From NCBI GenBank assembly GCA_033064195.1, contig JARBJD010000451.1:1-48683 (forward strand): a DNA stretch of 48,683 bases, written 5' to 3'. Origin of the DNA: Blattamonas nauphoetae (lineage: Eukaryota; Preaxostyla; Oxymonadida). Every line of letters starts with the position of its first letter. Position 1 is the first letter of the stretch. A program made the position numbers and the translations under genes. Shown in pieces: positions 1 through 11,204 of this stretch. The notes beneath the pieces were generated by a model that did no database searches, was not told the DNA's origin, and saw only the letters and a list, made by a program, of their open reading frames with translations.

Positions 1-250
1 AATAAAGTGAATTATGATACAAACTATGTCGATAATACTCAATAGCGCGATACATTCGCATTTCTTTAAAAAGATGGGCTGGTGGTTGAATATCTTCCAT
101 AAACCAATTTTGGTCAAAGAGGCAGATTGTTCCAAAGTCATGGGAATTCGTTCGGGTTTGTTTGTAACAGCATCAATAGAATCTTGAGAAGGTTCAGGAA
201 AGTGAAATTTTCCGGATGATCCATCCGAATGAAAGAAAGAGGATGAGATC
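1..250 (-). CDS. Partial unidentified protein gene running off the left edge
   Basis: A protein-like reading on the minus strand runs leftward out of the window. One frame reads through a Ser/Phe/His-rich stretch and a segment ending in MTLEQSA. From about position 121 another frame continues with FDQNWFMEDIQPPAH and a Tyr/Arg-rich stretch. The frames change at a CC run near 121, where one extra C would keep them together, the same pattern as in the neighbouring genes. No start codon or family was recognised, and exon borders are unknown. It lies in tandem behind the thioredoxin-like gene. Confidence 0.35.
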
Positions 251-344
251 AAAAAAGTTGTGTTATGATCGAAAAAGTGGGTTAAAATATGGTGATTGTC
301 AAGGGATAGAATGGTAAATAAAGAATATATCAATGAAATGAAAA

Positions 345-1010
345 TTAAGAGAAATACTCGGTTAGTAAGTCACTTTTCTCCGTTTTCGACAAGATGGTCA
401 TCTGATCGAATTGAGGTTGATTTGTGTGATTAACCAGTTTTCAAGTTGTTCAAGCGTTCTGTTTCCTGTGAATTCTTCCGATTTCTTCCCAAGCTTGCTG
501 AAATATACAGTGAGGGGAGCAAAAAGATGAGAAGAGATGTGGAAGAGATAAGGGGCAGAGAAAGTGTGGAATCACTGAAAAGCTAGGAAACACACAAAGT
601 AATGTCTGGATATGCGTAGATTTTGAGTTTGTCACAGAGTTCTGGGAAGGGCGTCAGGAATGGAGTCAGAGAGAATACTTGATTCATGGGCGCAGTCGAC
701 AGACCCAATCTGAATTTTTGATATTTATCTTTCACTAAGTCGGCAAACTGGGTGAAAGTGGGTTTAAAGTTCTGGAAGAGCAACGAGTGATCGAAGAAAA
801 CGACAAACACGACATATTCCACATGTCGGGGAGTATCTGACAAATGAATGGGAAGAATGGAATAAGCAGGAGATTATACAACAAAATGAAACGAGTAAAT
901 CACCCATGCTTGTGTGGGGTCACTAGAGAGGAAAAGTTTGAGTTTGAGAGTATCTTTATAGGATCTGTGGACACTGACTGTTTTGATCTGCAATCGTCTC
1001 TATTATCATG
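345..1010 (-). CDS. Thioredoxin-like (PDI-type) protein lacking the CXXC motif
   Basis: The exons read as one thioredoxin fold of protein disulfide isomerase type. In order: a first strand (IKILSNSNFSSLV), the VVFVVFF strand, a helix (FKPTFTQFADLV), the VDCA strand, a KIYAYPDITLF stretch matching the PDI cis-proline region, and FTGNRTLEQLENWL near the C terminus. Introns are seen at 642-678 (37 nt) and 498-595 (98 nt); a third lies near 844-905. Where PDIs carry the CGHC active site this protein has SLLF, so it is probably redox-inactive and binding-only. The frame breaks at an A run (715-719) and a CC run (415), each consistent with one missing base. The stop is TAA at 345. The 5' end, including any signal peptide, is not resolved. 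Confidence 0.6.
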
Positions 1011-1532
1011 GTTAAGTAGAATAAAGTTGTGGTTTATCCAGATAGAAGCAGATACACAAGAGAAATGAGCGGATGAAGGATTCAGACTTTGATGTCCATC
1101 TGAGCCTTCATCTGTTGCCGAGGACAAATAACGAAAGAAACAACAAAAATATTCCCGAAAAAGGAAAGAACGCTGTTTCAAGGACGAACCAAAGTCAATC
1201 ATCGTCAGAACAAAAAAGTGGCAGATTTTTTTGGAAAAGTCACAGTTAGGGTCAGATCTACCCAAATGCCCGAGAGAGTCGAATTGCTTGCTCGGGCACC
1301 ATCTCGTTCAAAGTCAGACCTAGTTGATCAACTTACACTTCTTTTCACTCACTTCTGTTTTGTTTTAATTTCATTTTTTCGACAGGTTTCTTGTGTGATG
1401 ATCTTGAATTTGAGAAAACACGTTACTGATGGATCTGTGCAAAGTGTGCCTGCTATAATGATAATCAGTGATAATTCTTAAAACTTTTCAGAGAAAATTA
1501 ATTAAATCTGTGAGAATCGTCTTCAGGCGGTT
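1011..1532. other. Region between thioredoxin-like gene and kinase; no supported gene
   Basis: Both neighbours point outward, so this stretch probably holds the 5' exons and promoters of the two genes. Short open frames occur on both strands, none with recognisable protein character. I could not place start codons or 5' exons with confidence. Confidence 0.3.
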
Positions 1533-3742
1533 GTGACATCCTTTGTGGAATCTGCCAAGTGTTGGTTTGATGAATGGATGAATTCATCTGGAAATCAGAC
1601 GAGTGAGAAGGTCTTAACAGAAATCATTCAATTCATGGCCAAACAGATTCTCTTGAGAATCACCAGACGACTTTCTCAACTCGATCAAGCCAAAAGCAAC
1701 GATATGACCGAAAGGAAGGAGGACCCTGCAGTGAAGAAACCTGGATCATCAGGCAAAATCCCTGTCAATGTTGTTAAAATTGGTCAGAAGGGAAAGAAAC
1801 AGCCCCAGAAGCTTGTTATGTCAAGAGATGGAATCAAATGTGTGAAGAAGAATGAAGATGGATGGAACAAGCCTCCTTCCTCTATATCCTTGCGTCTGAA
1901 TCTTTTCTCACTCTATATCCCATTGTTCTCCAGTATTGCACCAAGTGGTTCTGACAAGAAAACGTTCACAATCACAACTCTCCACCAACAAACCTTCGAA
2001 GTTGAGGACCCAGCAATCTACAAACGAGTCTGCGACCTGCTGAAACACATGGGTGCTGGGATGCAGAGTCTTGAGCAATCATTATCACAACTCGGCGTTC
2101 CTGCCTCAGCGATCCTCAAATCAGAGCCACAATCCACCAAAACACGCCCTTCACTCCGCTCTAAAGCATCTGAAGTCTGCCGATCATTGCAATCCATATT
2201 TTCATTCGTCCTTTCTCTTGTACTCCCAGACTCCTGCAAATCTCCTCTCACTCGAACGGCTCGATCCGTCCCACTTCGTCAGCATGAGTGATTTTGAGCT
2301 TCTTCATTGTGTGGGCAAGGTAGCTTTGGGAAAGTGTTCCAAACACGGAAGATCAGCGACGGCGGCATCTACGCCATGAAGATTCTGAAGAAGAAGGATC
2401 TGTACGACAAGAACCAGATTGAGCACACTCACCGAGCGCAAAATCTTAGCCACTATTAACCATTCATTTATGACTCGTTTGCACTATGCTTCCAGACAGA
2501 CACCAAACTGTACATTGTTATGGACTACGTGAATGGTGGAGAGATCTTCTTCCACCTCCGACGGTTTGATCCCAAATTTGGAGAAATGCGACTCAGCATT
2601 ATCTGTTGGATTGTCCACCCATTACATTTTCCTAATATGCTCTTTCCATCCCTCTTTGTCGACTCCTCACCTTTCTCTCTCTCCTCATCCAGTGCCCGTC
2701 GCTTCCCCGAAGCCCTCGCCATCTTCTATTGTGCCGAGGTGGTGTCAGCCATCAACCACCTTCACAAGCGCAACATCATCTACCGCGACCTCAAGCCAGA
2801 GAACGTCCTCCTCGACATCGATGGACACATCGTCCTCACCGACTTTGGTCTTTCCAAAATCGGAATCACGTCGGTCGGAGGAGAGGAGGGAGAGACCACT
2901 CTTACGTTCTGCGGAACTCCCGAATATCTCGGTTTGATCTCTTAATCCCCTCATGCCCTCCCATCATCCAACCCCTTTCTCTCTCTCTCTCCCTCTCCAA
3001 GCTCCTGAAATCCTCCAAAACATGCCGCATGGAAAGGCTGTTGACTGGTGGAGCACAGGCATCCTGTTCTACGAGATGCTGACCGGAATGCCACCCTTCT
3101 ACTCCGCCAACAAGCAAGAGATGTTCCTGAACACGCTCCGTGCTCCCCTCACCATCCCCGACAGTGTCAGCGAAGATGCTCGTGATTTCCTCAAGCGAAG
3201 CCTAAATAGACACCCAGAGCAGAGGTTGGGGTCTGGGCCTGGGGAGGGCAGGAGGTGTTGGATCACCCGCTCTTCAAGAGCATCAACTGGGAACAGCTCG
3301 ATGCGAGGCAGCTGTCACCCCGTTCAAGCCGCTCGCGTCAAGGTTGGTTCTTCCTCTCCCTTTCCAACGTCTTTGTGTCTTTCATGTTTCCCCTTCCGTC
3401 GTTCATTCGCTGCTCAGAATGGCATTATGGACATCTCCAACTTCGACAAGGAGTTCCTCTCCCTCCCTCTCACCGACTCGCCCGGTCCGGTCCTCCCAGA
3501 AGCTGTCCTTGCCCGTGTCAACAAGGAGTTTTCTGGATGGGAATATAATAAAGACGTTTTGGGCTCGGCAGGAAAGACTGGGAGACCAGTCCCGATCTAC
3601 CCAGGAACAGCTGGTGCGCCGTCTCCAAAGCCTGCTGCCGAGGCTCCAGTCATGAAACTCCAGGCTCGAGCAAGGCCCCTCCAGCTGAAGGAGCGACAAA
3701 GGTGAGAAAGAGCACGTCGAAACCGAAGGAATCAGTGGAATA
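1533..3742 (+). CDS. AGC-family Ser/Thr protein kinase (S6K/AKT-like)
   Basis: After a charged N-terminal region, possibly PH-like ([16 protein letters not shown]), the AGC kinase domain follows: the glycine loop near 2312-2340, AMKILKKKD with the VAIK-type lysine, YRDLKPEN catalytic loop, DFG in TDFGLSK, the [12 protein letters not shown] activation segment, VDWWSTG, and the RLGSG motif of the C lobe. A C-terminal AGC extension follows ([14 protein letters not shown]). Introns: 2175-2229, 2564-2692, 2932-3001 and 3343-3417. The frame is broken at about 2320, 2428, 2490, 3253 and 3321, each explained by one or two missing bases in a short run, and the C-terminal tail reads better in a shifted frame to a stop at 3742. 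No nonsense substitutions were seen, so sequence error is as likely as pseudogenisation. The start and 5' exons are uncertain. Confidence 0.85.
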
Positions 3743-3870
3743 ATTTGAGTCGTTTTCTCCTTCTTTAAAAGTTTTATTTTGCATTTTAGTGTCGTCTTCC
3801 TCAGTGGGGTGTCTAGCTTCATAGCACATTGATTATTACAATTGCATCCAAGAAGGATCTTTGTCATTTT

Positions 3871-4003
3871 TCCGACAATGGTTTCGAAAGAAGGGATGAA
3901 GAAAGTTTGAGTAATTTTCCTGTGAATTGATCTTAAATGAAGAAAGAATGAGTTACTTTTGGCCTTTTGGAGTTTTGGTTCCGTGAAGTGATCCCCTTTG
4001 TTA
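3871..4003. repeat. Left inverted terminal repeat of DIRS-like element 1
   Basis: From about 3894 this matches the reverse complement of 9806-9925, with a few base differences in homopolymers. The outermost 24 or so bases are unique to this end and are complemented at 4098-4126. It ends in the GTTACC motif that is also present in element 2. Confidence 0.8.
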
Positions 4004-4097
4004 CCCGTTGGGAGGATTTCGAAAGAGGGGAAGAAAGTTTCCTTATTTTAAGTCGTTCCGATTGTCGAGTTGCTGGGGCGGGTGGCGGTAGGGTCTT

Positions 4098-4182
4098 TCA
4101 TCCCTTCTTTCGAAACCATTGTCGGAATCACTCTTCAGTGATTGTCGACGAATGGCTTTCTCAGTTCGGGATGAAGAAAGTT
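4098..4182. repeat. Internal complementary region of DIRS-like element 1
   Basis: 4098-4126 is the reverse complement of the left tip (3871-3899) and 4127-4182 is the reverse complement of the right tip (9905-9960). This is the hallmark used to regenerate the ends from a circular intermediate in DIRS-1. A perfect 6-4-6 inverted motif (ATCACT, CTTC, AGTGAT) starts exactly at the internal junction, at 4127-4142. Confidence 0.85.
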
Positions 4183-4373
4183 AGAGTCCGTTGGGAGGTG
4201 ATGACTGCTTGATATAGAATCGTTGGAGGGTGTTTGTCCTCGAGGAGAGTCTTGCCTGTCGAGCGTTGTCCCCGTCGCTCATCCCAATCAATCTGTTCCT
4301 CGATCTTCCCGCGTGTTTAAGGGAGTACGGACCGTACTTCGAACTGTCCAACCCAATCGTGCCCATGAGCAGT

Positions 4374-5070
4374 TTAATTCTGGAGGCGATCTCCTGCTGA
4401 TAACGACCTGTCGAGATCCCGAGTAATTGTCCCCCATTCGACCTCCCTCCTTCCGTCCAATAGCGAAATCCAATCCCTTGCTCTCAACCCTTCGGTCAGA
4501 TGGCTCTCTTTCAGCGTCACCGTTTCCTCCCCGTCGCCAGTTTTCAGTCTGGTGATGAAGCTGATCTCGTCATTCTCCTGATCGATCCTGACAGTCTCTC
4601 GATTGATTCGGCTCATTTCCGTGAAACGAAGCGCATGTTGAAGGATGAGGGTGACGGCGAGCGCAGTCCTGATCTCGTCATCGCCTAGCGTGTCCCTGTC
4701 AGTCCATCTCCTCAAAACTTCCTTCTCCATGATCCTGGCGTCCCAAATGTCTGAATATTTTGGTTTCTGTGGGTTCACTCGGCGAATTCCCGCATAGTCG
4801 CTGTGACCGTGAGCGAGGTACCGACCTGGCCTTTCCCAGCAGCTGGGAAAGAAAGATAGAGGCTCCGCGCAATCGAGGTTGTGTTTGGGGATTTAGTCCT
4901 CCTCATCCACCGAGAGAGGAAATTCGAGACCTGCACAGGGTTGAGTGCTGTCCAATCTCTCTTCGCTTGATATTCCTCCTCGATCCACTTCCTTATAGAT
5001 GCGGCATATTGGCGTACAGTAGCCTCACTGATTCCCGCGAGGATCCAAAGCATCGTGTCTTCCTCCATCC
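4374..5070 (-). mobile_element. Tyrosine recombinase region of DIRS-like element 1 (fossil)
   Basis: The N-terminal SAM-like part (RQYAASIRKWIEEEY) and a catalytic-domain part (ILQHALRFTEMSRI) match the better preserved recombinase of element 2 at 10512-11167. In this family the enzyme integrates a circular DNA copy without target duplication. The copy is broken. Confidence 0.75.
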
Positions 5071-6909
5071 CTAACATGTCTGTGAGTCCTCCCAGATCTC
5101 CCCAGCAAGAATGCTCGGAGGAGACCTGGTGGGCGCGAGCCTGCTCGCTTCTAGGCCTGGGCCGATCGTCGTCACTTCCTCTGTCCTTCCCAGTGATAGT
5201 GTCTTGAGTGCTTCTTGCTCCAACACGTCTCTGCCCGGAATCGTGCTCCAATCTGGAATCACCAGGATGAGGTGAGTGGTGCTCTTCTTCCATTTCAGTA
5301 GTACTCTCTGGATGAGGGGAATCGGGGGGAAGGCGAAAACGCACGACTCTCCGTTCCAGTCTTGGAGCATCGCGTTTGTCCCCGCCGACCCGCTTTCCTG
5401 AGTCAGCGACCAGAATCTTCTGACTTTCCTGTTCTGTGCCGACGCGAAGGCGTCTACGCTCGGCAAGATCTTGAACTCCCGGATGATCCATCTGAAGATC
5501 TCCGGTTTCAGGGCGTAGTCCGTGGCATCTCGCATCCGCGAGTCTGTCTGCCACTACGTTCTCCTTGCCCGCTATGTGTTCGGCCCAAATTCTGCTCCGT
5601 GCGCTGTCCGCCTGTTGAAACAGTGCACAAAACTGTGGGAGGAGTGAAACCGCGCAGTTCCTCCGATTGATGTTGGCAACCGCTGCCATATTGTCTGATC
5701 TGACAAGAACGTCTTCTCCATTCCTGATCATACCTCTTTTTACCCCTCCTCGAAGCCCTCCAAGATCGCCTCGGCTTCCCTTCGATTGCTCGACCACGTT
5801 GTCTCGCCGGCATCGAATCTGCGTTGCCAACTCTGTTTCTCGCCATCCCTTCTCTCCCAAATTACCCGAGTCCCCATTCGCTGGCGTCTGAGACCATGGT
5901 AACAAGATGGTCGAACTGTTGGATCGTACGCTCCATCTTCATCGCCAGCCTTGTTTTCCACCATCTCAGCTCTTCGACTTCCGCCAGGCCGAGCTTCCCT
6001 CTTGCGTTCCAACCGTGTTTGGACACAAGAGACTCCTTCAATCGACAAGATGACGAGTCTTGAAATGAACCATACTGTCCGCAAAGGCCATCGCCTGCAA
6101 TTTGCCGATCAACGATGCCATCGTTTTGACTCTGACTTCTCCATCTTTCCCGGCTTGCCTCAATCTCTCCCTCACTGCTTCCAGAACCAGTTTCCGTTTC
6201 TCTGCCCACTCCGACTGTCCTGGCTACTGAATTCCATTCCAGCCCTAAGAATTGTACCCGCTGGCTCGCTGTGAATACAGACTTCTCCAAATTGATTGTG
6301 AAGCCTAGTTTTTCGAGTTCTGCTCTCACCCGTTCTACATTCTCCTCCGCCGCCTCCTTTGACTGGCCCATGACGATGAAATCGTCCAGGTAAACCAGTA
6401 TGGGAAATTGTCTCCTGAACTTTGCTACCACCGGTCTCACGAGTTTTGTGAATTGCCTTGGGGCCGAAGTCAACCCGAAACACATCGTCTGCTGCACGTA
6501 TGTTCTCCCCTGTGCTGAAATCCGAAGTAAAGATGTTCTCGCGGACTGAGGGCGATGTGAAGATATGCATGCGCCAGATCCAGCTTGCATATCCACAACC
6601 CTCCTCCAACATGTGAGCCACAGCTGAGTATCCTTCCATCTTGAAGTGTTCCTGCATTACGCTGCTGTTGATTTGCCGGCAATCCAATATTCTCCTCCAA
6701 CTCCGTCGCCTTTCTGAATAACAAACGTTGGGTTCCAGCACTTGATTGTGTCTCTCGCCACCTCCTTGATCACTCCATCCGCGAGCTCCTTCTTGATGAC
6801 TTCTGCCAAGCCCTCCTCTTCTCTCCCGGAGACGCAACTCGAAGGGAGTACTTCTGAAAGTCGGAACCTCCCCATCCCTCCAATCGATGCTGAATCCCTT
6901 CCGAATCAC
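5071..6909 (-). mobile_element. Reverse transcriptase, RNase H and methyltransferase-like region of DIRS-like element 1 (fossil)
   Basis: Recognisable pieces include a CWNPTFVIQK fingers motif, MCFGLTSAPRQF, the LVYLDDFIVMG catalytic box, a VSDASEWGLG RNase H start, ENVVADRLAD of the RNase H end, and the VDAFAS and FPPIPLI motifs of the DIRS C-terminal domain. The region is spread over several frames and is broken. Confidence 0.8.
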
Positions 6910-7041
6910 CGACCCGAGGCCATATTCTTCCCACGCTCGCCAAAATGTCTGGTCCTCCCTCCAATCTGTGGATATCGACGATCCTTTCCTAGTTCCGGCG
7001 CTGGGAACCCTGCCTCGGCTGTAGGTGAGGCTGAAACCTGT

Positions 7042-8225
7042 TCAGTGGGTTCGAGGGTGTGTGACCCCGCCTGGACGATGTGTTGCGGGCTCCTCCGAAT
7101 GAGCCTCCCTGCGACCATGGTCCTTGTGCTGATGGAGGATACCGCGGGTGTGGCTGTCTCTGTTGTTGGAAATTGCTGAATGGTCTGGTCTGTCGTTGTC
7201 GTGGATCGAGTCCTTGATGCCCTGATCGGGGCCCGGACGAAAAAGCGGCGTCGCGGAACGGATCTGTTGACTTTGCAATCGAGCTTTGTCCCGCTTTTCA
7301 ATTAAAGCTTCGATCCTCTTCTCCTGTCTCTGCTCTGACTCCTTCCGTGCTGCGTCGCCCTCCTCTTCTGCTGGCAATGCGAGTAGGTGTGTAATCCTGA
7401 CATCGTTTATCGATTTCGTGATCTCCGACGCCTTCAAGGTCATTAGTTCGATCGATCTCGCAAGTTCCTCAACCGAGTCCGATTTTCGGAAAGAAACAAC
7501 CCCAATTTGACCAGATGGAAAGAATCTGCTTCCAGTTGGTGCAATGACCTGTTGAGGTGATTCTTACCCTTGTCACTTTGTAATTTCGAAACTGTGTCCA
7601 GATAAAACTTCACATCCGGAATACTTGTCATCCTCTCCTTGAGTTCGTTCTCCTCACCTTCCTCCCATTGAAATTCCGGGAGGAGGTGGGCGGTGTCAGT
7701 GAGAGCCTCCGCTCTCGCTTCCCGATCGTTTATACCCTCCATCAAGGGGTTGGGATGTCCTTGCCCGATCTCCACAGGATGCTGAGGGTCAGTGGGCCAT
7801 ATCACCGCCTGATGATGATCCAAGTTCCGAAATACCTCTGGCGTTATCCCCGTGGAGTAACCGGTGCGGGAGATAATGATCGAAAGGTATTGTGGAGGTG
7901 AGGCTGTACAACCGCTTCACCAAACCTGGGAACCTCCACCTCCATTGATCCTCCGGAGGGAGGAGACTTTCCCAGACAGACGAATCTTGTCGCCCGGCGA
8001 GATCTATGTGTTTTGAGAAGATTCTTACCATGTGGAACAACATGTTCGCGTATGGTGTGAGGTCCCCGGAGCCGAGAAACCCTTGAACTTCTCCAGAACG
8101 TCATTATCATCGTCCCTCCAAGCCGCAAGAAAACGAACAAACTCCGTCTTTATGTCGAACATAGCGTTGAGGTTCGATGCCATCTGCTCCGCTGATGGAG
8201 CTATAATGGTATTTTCTGTTCTCAC
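7042..8225 (-). mobile_element. Gag-like region of DIRS-like element 1 (fossil)
   Basis: This is assigned by position upstream of the reverse transcriptase and by similarity to the corresponding region of element 2: a helix-rich N-terminal part with FVRFLAAWRDDDNDV, an ENELKERM segment, and a basic Arg/Gln-rich C-terminal part. Broken. No zinc knuckle was seen. Confidence 0.6.
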
Positions 8226-8259
8226 TCATTCTTATACGTGAAGATCAATAAAAGGAGTA

Positions 8260-9804
8260 CAGGGTGGCCCAGAGGAACTGGGACCGAATTATTCTCCACC
8301 AATTTATCGTTATTTTCCATTTCCTTCAAAATTCCTCGAACAATTGACATTCTCCTTATTTTGAAAAACACCGAGACAATCAAAAGTTTGAGAATGAAGT
8401 GCGGGTGTTTGCGATCTGTTCGTCCATTGTCGTATCAAGTGGTCCACTGTGATTATCGTCCCGACAAACCTTATCTCCATCATGCGTATGTTCCCTTCTT
8501 CCATATTTTCTTCCTTATTTGTCTTTTCAGCGAGAATTGGTTTGTGACTTCCTACTCACACAATTGGGCAAAGATGAGTTATTGAACCATGGAAATGGTA
8601 TGACATGCTAGTTTAAGTCTTTTAACCTTTTCTTCCATTTTAGTGGTTGTTGTGCTATTTTGTATTCTTTCGGGGATGACCGTCGAAAGACAGGCCAGTT
8701 TGTCATAATTCAGCTTGATCTGATAAAACCAACCTGAATTGGGAAATAAAATGCCGACGTTCGTACTTGGGACAAATCAACCCCGTGATTTATTTTTACT
8801 TTGGGGCTACTAGCAAAATGTGTGAGAACACCCGTCTGTTCACCTCCTGTTCGTCACCCCTGTCAGTCACCTGAAGAGAATACCGGTTTGCCCTCAATTT
8901 TCTTATTTTGTTTCTGTACAGCCTATTTGTACCGATCTTGATTGGAATCGAAACAGAACCACTCGAAACGCCGATCAGAAGGAGAAACGAATTCCAAATT
9001 AGCAAGATTGGACGTCCTCTTAGGAGAGGAATACTCTTGAAGCTGTTTTTTTGTTCTTTTATATGATTACAAATGTCACCAATTGCGATTGAATCGATTG
9101 GACTCAGTGCGAGGAGAAAACGAAGAGAAAAGAAGATCAATGAATGAAAGGAACATAAAACGAGCAGAATAAGAGGCAGAGGTGACAAAGACTCGGGTAC
9201 ACTTCAATTTTCCTAAGTTTGGTTCGCTTCATTCAGAGTCCTCATTTAAGCTCCAACATAACCATCATGCAGCTTTTCGAGATTAGATTAGTCCTGGATC
9301 CGACATTTAACGCCCGTAGTCATGTTTGCTTTATCAGATCAAGCTGAATTATGACAAAACTGGCCTGTCTTTCGACGGTCATCCCCCGAAAGAATACAAA
9401 ATAGCACAACAACCACTAAAATGGAAGAAAAAGGTTAAAAGACTTAAACTAGCATGTCATACCATTTCCATGGTTCAATAACTCATCTTTGCCCAATTGT
9501 GTGAGTAGGAAGTCACAAACCAATTCTCGCTGAAAAGACAAATAAGGAAGAAAATATGGAAGAAGGGGAACATACGCATGATGGAGATAAGGTTTGTCGG
9601 GACGATAATCACAGTGGACCACTTGATACGACAATGGACGAACAGATCGCAAACACCCGCACTTCATTCTCAAACTTTTTTGATTGTCTCGGTGTTTTTT
9701 CAAAATAAGGAGAATGTCAATTGTTCGAGGAATTTTGAAGGAAATGGAAAATAACGATAAATTGGTGGAGAATAATTCGGTCCCAGTTCCTCTGGGCCAC
9801 CCTG
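8260..9804. mobile_element. Foldback element with about 470-bp TIRs and TA target duplication
   Basis: The arms 8260-8727 and 9331-9804 are near-perfect reverse complements starting CAGGGTGGCCCAGAG. TA flanks both ends (8258-8259 and 9805-9806), which fits a Tc1/mariner-type element. The roughly 600-bp middle encodes no recognisable transposase, so this is a non-autonomous copy. It sits in the 5' region of DIRS-like element 1, just outside the Gag-like frame. Each arm contains a protein-like stretch interrupted by an intron-like GTATGT...TTTTCAG segment. The high arm identity implies a recent or gene-converted copy. Confidence 0.85.
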
Positions 9805-9805
9805 T

Positions 9806-9960
9806 AACAAAGGGGGGATCACTTCACGGAACCAAAACTCCAAAAAAGCCAAAAAGTAACTCATTCTTTCTTCATTTAAGATCAATTCACAGGAAAATTA
9901 CTCAAACTTTCTTCATCCCGAACTGAGAAAGCCATTCGTCGACAATCACTGAAGAGTGAT
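9806..9960. repeat. Right inverted terminal repeat of DIRS-like element 1
   Basis: It mirrors the left repeat at 3871-4003, with an outer tip complemented at 4127-4182. It ends with ATCACT-GAAG-AGTGAT at 9945-9960 and directly touches element 2 at 9961. Confidence 0.8.
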
Positions 9961-10102
9961 CACGATTATGGCTTGGAAAGAAGAGGTGAAGGAAGTGTGA
10001 GTAATACTACCCTTGAATTGGTGTAAAATCAATGTATTAAGCCACTAAATGTGGAGAAACAATGTTAAATGAGTTAATGCGGCAGATCTGTCCCCTTGTT
10101 AC
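9961..10102. repeat. Left inverted terminal repeat of DIRS-like element 2
   Basis: About 9991-10102 is the reverse complement of 17128-17243. The outer tip (CACGATTATGGCTTGG and following bases) is unique to this end and is complemented at 10195-10227. Confidence 0.8.
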
Positions 10103-10194
10103 CCGTTGGGATTTTTATGACTCTGGTGAAGGAATGTGTGCCTTTCTTCTTCCTTTCTTTCCTTTTTAGTTGTGGGGCGGGTGGTGGCACACTT

Positions 10195-10285
10195 CCCTTC
10201 ACCTCTTCTTTCCAAGCCATAATCGTGATCACTCCAGTGATCTGCGATTACTGGCCTTTCCACTTCGAGGAGAAGGAAGTGTGAG
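10195..10285. repeat. Internal complementary region of DIRS-like element 2
   Basis: 10195-10227 complements the left tip and 10228-10285 complements the right tip near 17230-17288. The junction falls exactly at an inverted motif, ATCACT-CC-AGTGAT (10228-10241), equivalent to the one in element 1. Confidence 0.82.
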
Positions 10286-10511
10286 TCCGTTGGGATCGGC
10301 TAAGGGCTTGATATAGTATTTTCAAGAACCTTCGACTGTGTGGAAAGTCTAGCGGCCTGAGCAACATCTTCTTTGTCCAGCCTTGATGAATCCTGTTTGA
10401 AATGCCCGCACTCTTCGCAGTATATGCCCCGTATTTTCTTGTGTCTACCCCAGCGACTTTCATAACCGTCAGGACGAGTTGTGGAATGGAATTCGGGCTT
10501 CTGTCTGATCG

Positions 10512-11167
10512 TCACCCCAAGGAGCGGCCCTGTCCAAGCCCCCTCCTTCGGTCCAACTCCGACAGCCACTCCATCACGCGCTGTCCTTTTGCAAGTCTCG
10601 TCTCTTCTATTGTCACGTCCTCGTCCTCCTTCCCTGTTTTCAGTCTTGTCCTGATCACAATTCTCGCTTGTGAGTCGTGTATCCGTACTGTCTCCCTTCT
10701 CATCCGTCTCATCTCACTAAATCTGAACGCGTGATGAAGAATGAGAACCGCCGCAAGTGTCCCAACTACTTCATCATCAGTCAGAGTTTCCTTCTTCTTC
10801 CATCTCTTGTGGATCTCCCTTTCCATCAGTGTCGCATCCCATATGTCTTGATACTTTGCTTTGAATGGTTGATACTTTTTAATCCCGCGCATCGTACTTG
10901 CTACGAGAAGAGAAGTGCCAATCTGTGATTTTCCAATCATTTGTGAGAGAAGCGAGATAGCGCTTTTTGCCGTGTTCGTCCAATTAGTGGATCTGGTTCG
11001 TTCAAACCATTTTGTAATAAAGTTCGCCAGAAGCGGTTCCGAAATATCTCTCCAGTCTCTGTTCTCATCTCTTGCATCCTCAATCCATCTCCGAATGACA
11101 CCTGCATATTGGTTGACAGTGTCTGGGCTGTATCCTCCCAAAACCAAATTGTCGCATCTCGACTCAA
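10512..11167 (-). mobile_element. Tyrosine recombinase region of DIRS-like element 2 (fossil)
   Basis: A long open stretch shows an N-terminal helical part (TVNQYAGVIRRWIEDARD), then a catalytic domain with LILHHAFRFSEMRRM around the first catalytic arginine. It matches the recombinase of element 1 and lies next to the internal complementary region, as in DIRS-1. It is not complete at the C-terminal side. Confidence 0.8.
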
Positions 11168-11204
11168 GCCAATCTCACGCCCTATTCCTTCCCAGACCTC
11201 CCCA

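Larger units (their letters stand above)
3871..9960 (-). mobile_element. DIRS-like tyrosine-recombinase retroelement 1 (broken fossil)
   Basis: The ends are set by the internal complementary region at 4098-4182, which joins the complement of the left tip to the complement of the right tip, as in DIRS-1. Parts on the minus strand, in element order: Gag-like region (about 8225-7042), reverse transcriptase, RNase H and a DIRS-type methyltransferase-like region (about 6909-5071), tyrosine recombinase (about 5070-4374), then the internal complementary region. It is broken in roughly eight to ten places and carries a nested TIR element at 8260-9804. Without that insertion it is about 4.5 kb. The nearly identical inverted ends suggest a fairly young copy. 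Confidence 0.85.

Noticed and set aside
1533-2000. A definite PH domain in front of the kinase.
   Set aside because: Only weak strand-like similarity ([16 protein letters not shown]); the usual C-terminal Trp helix was not seen.
8796-9188. A transposase in the centre of the foldback element.
   Set aside because: The frame is hydrophobic, low in complexity and lacks any DDE-type spacing.
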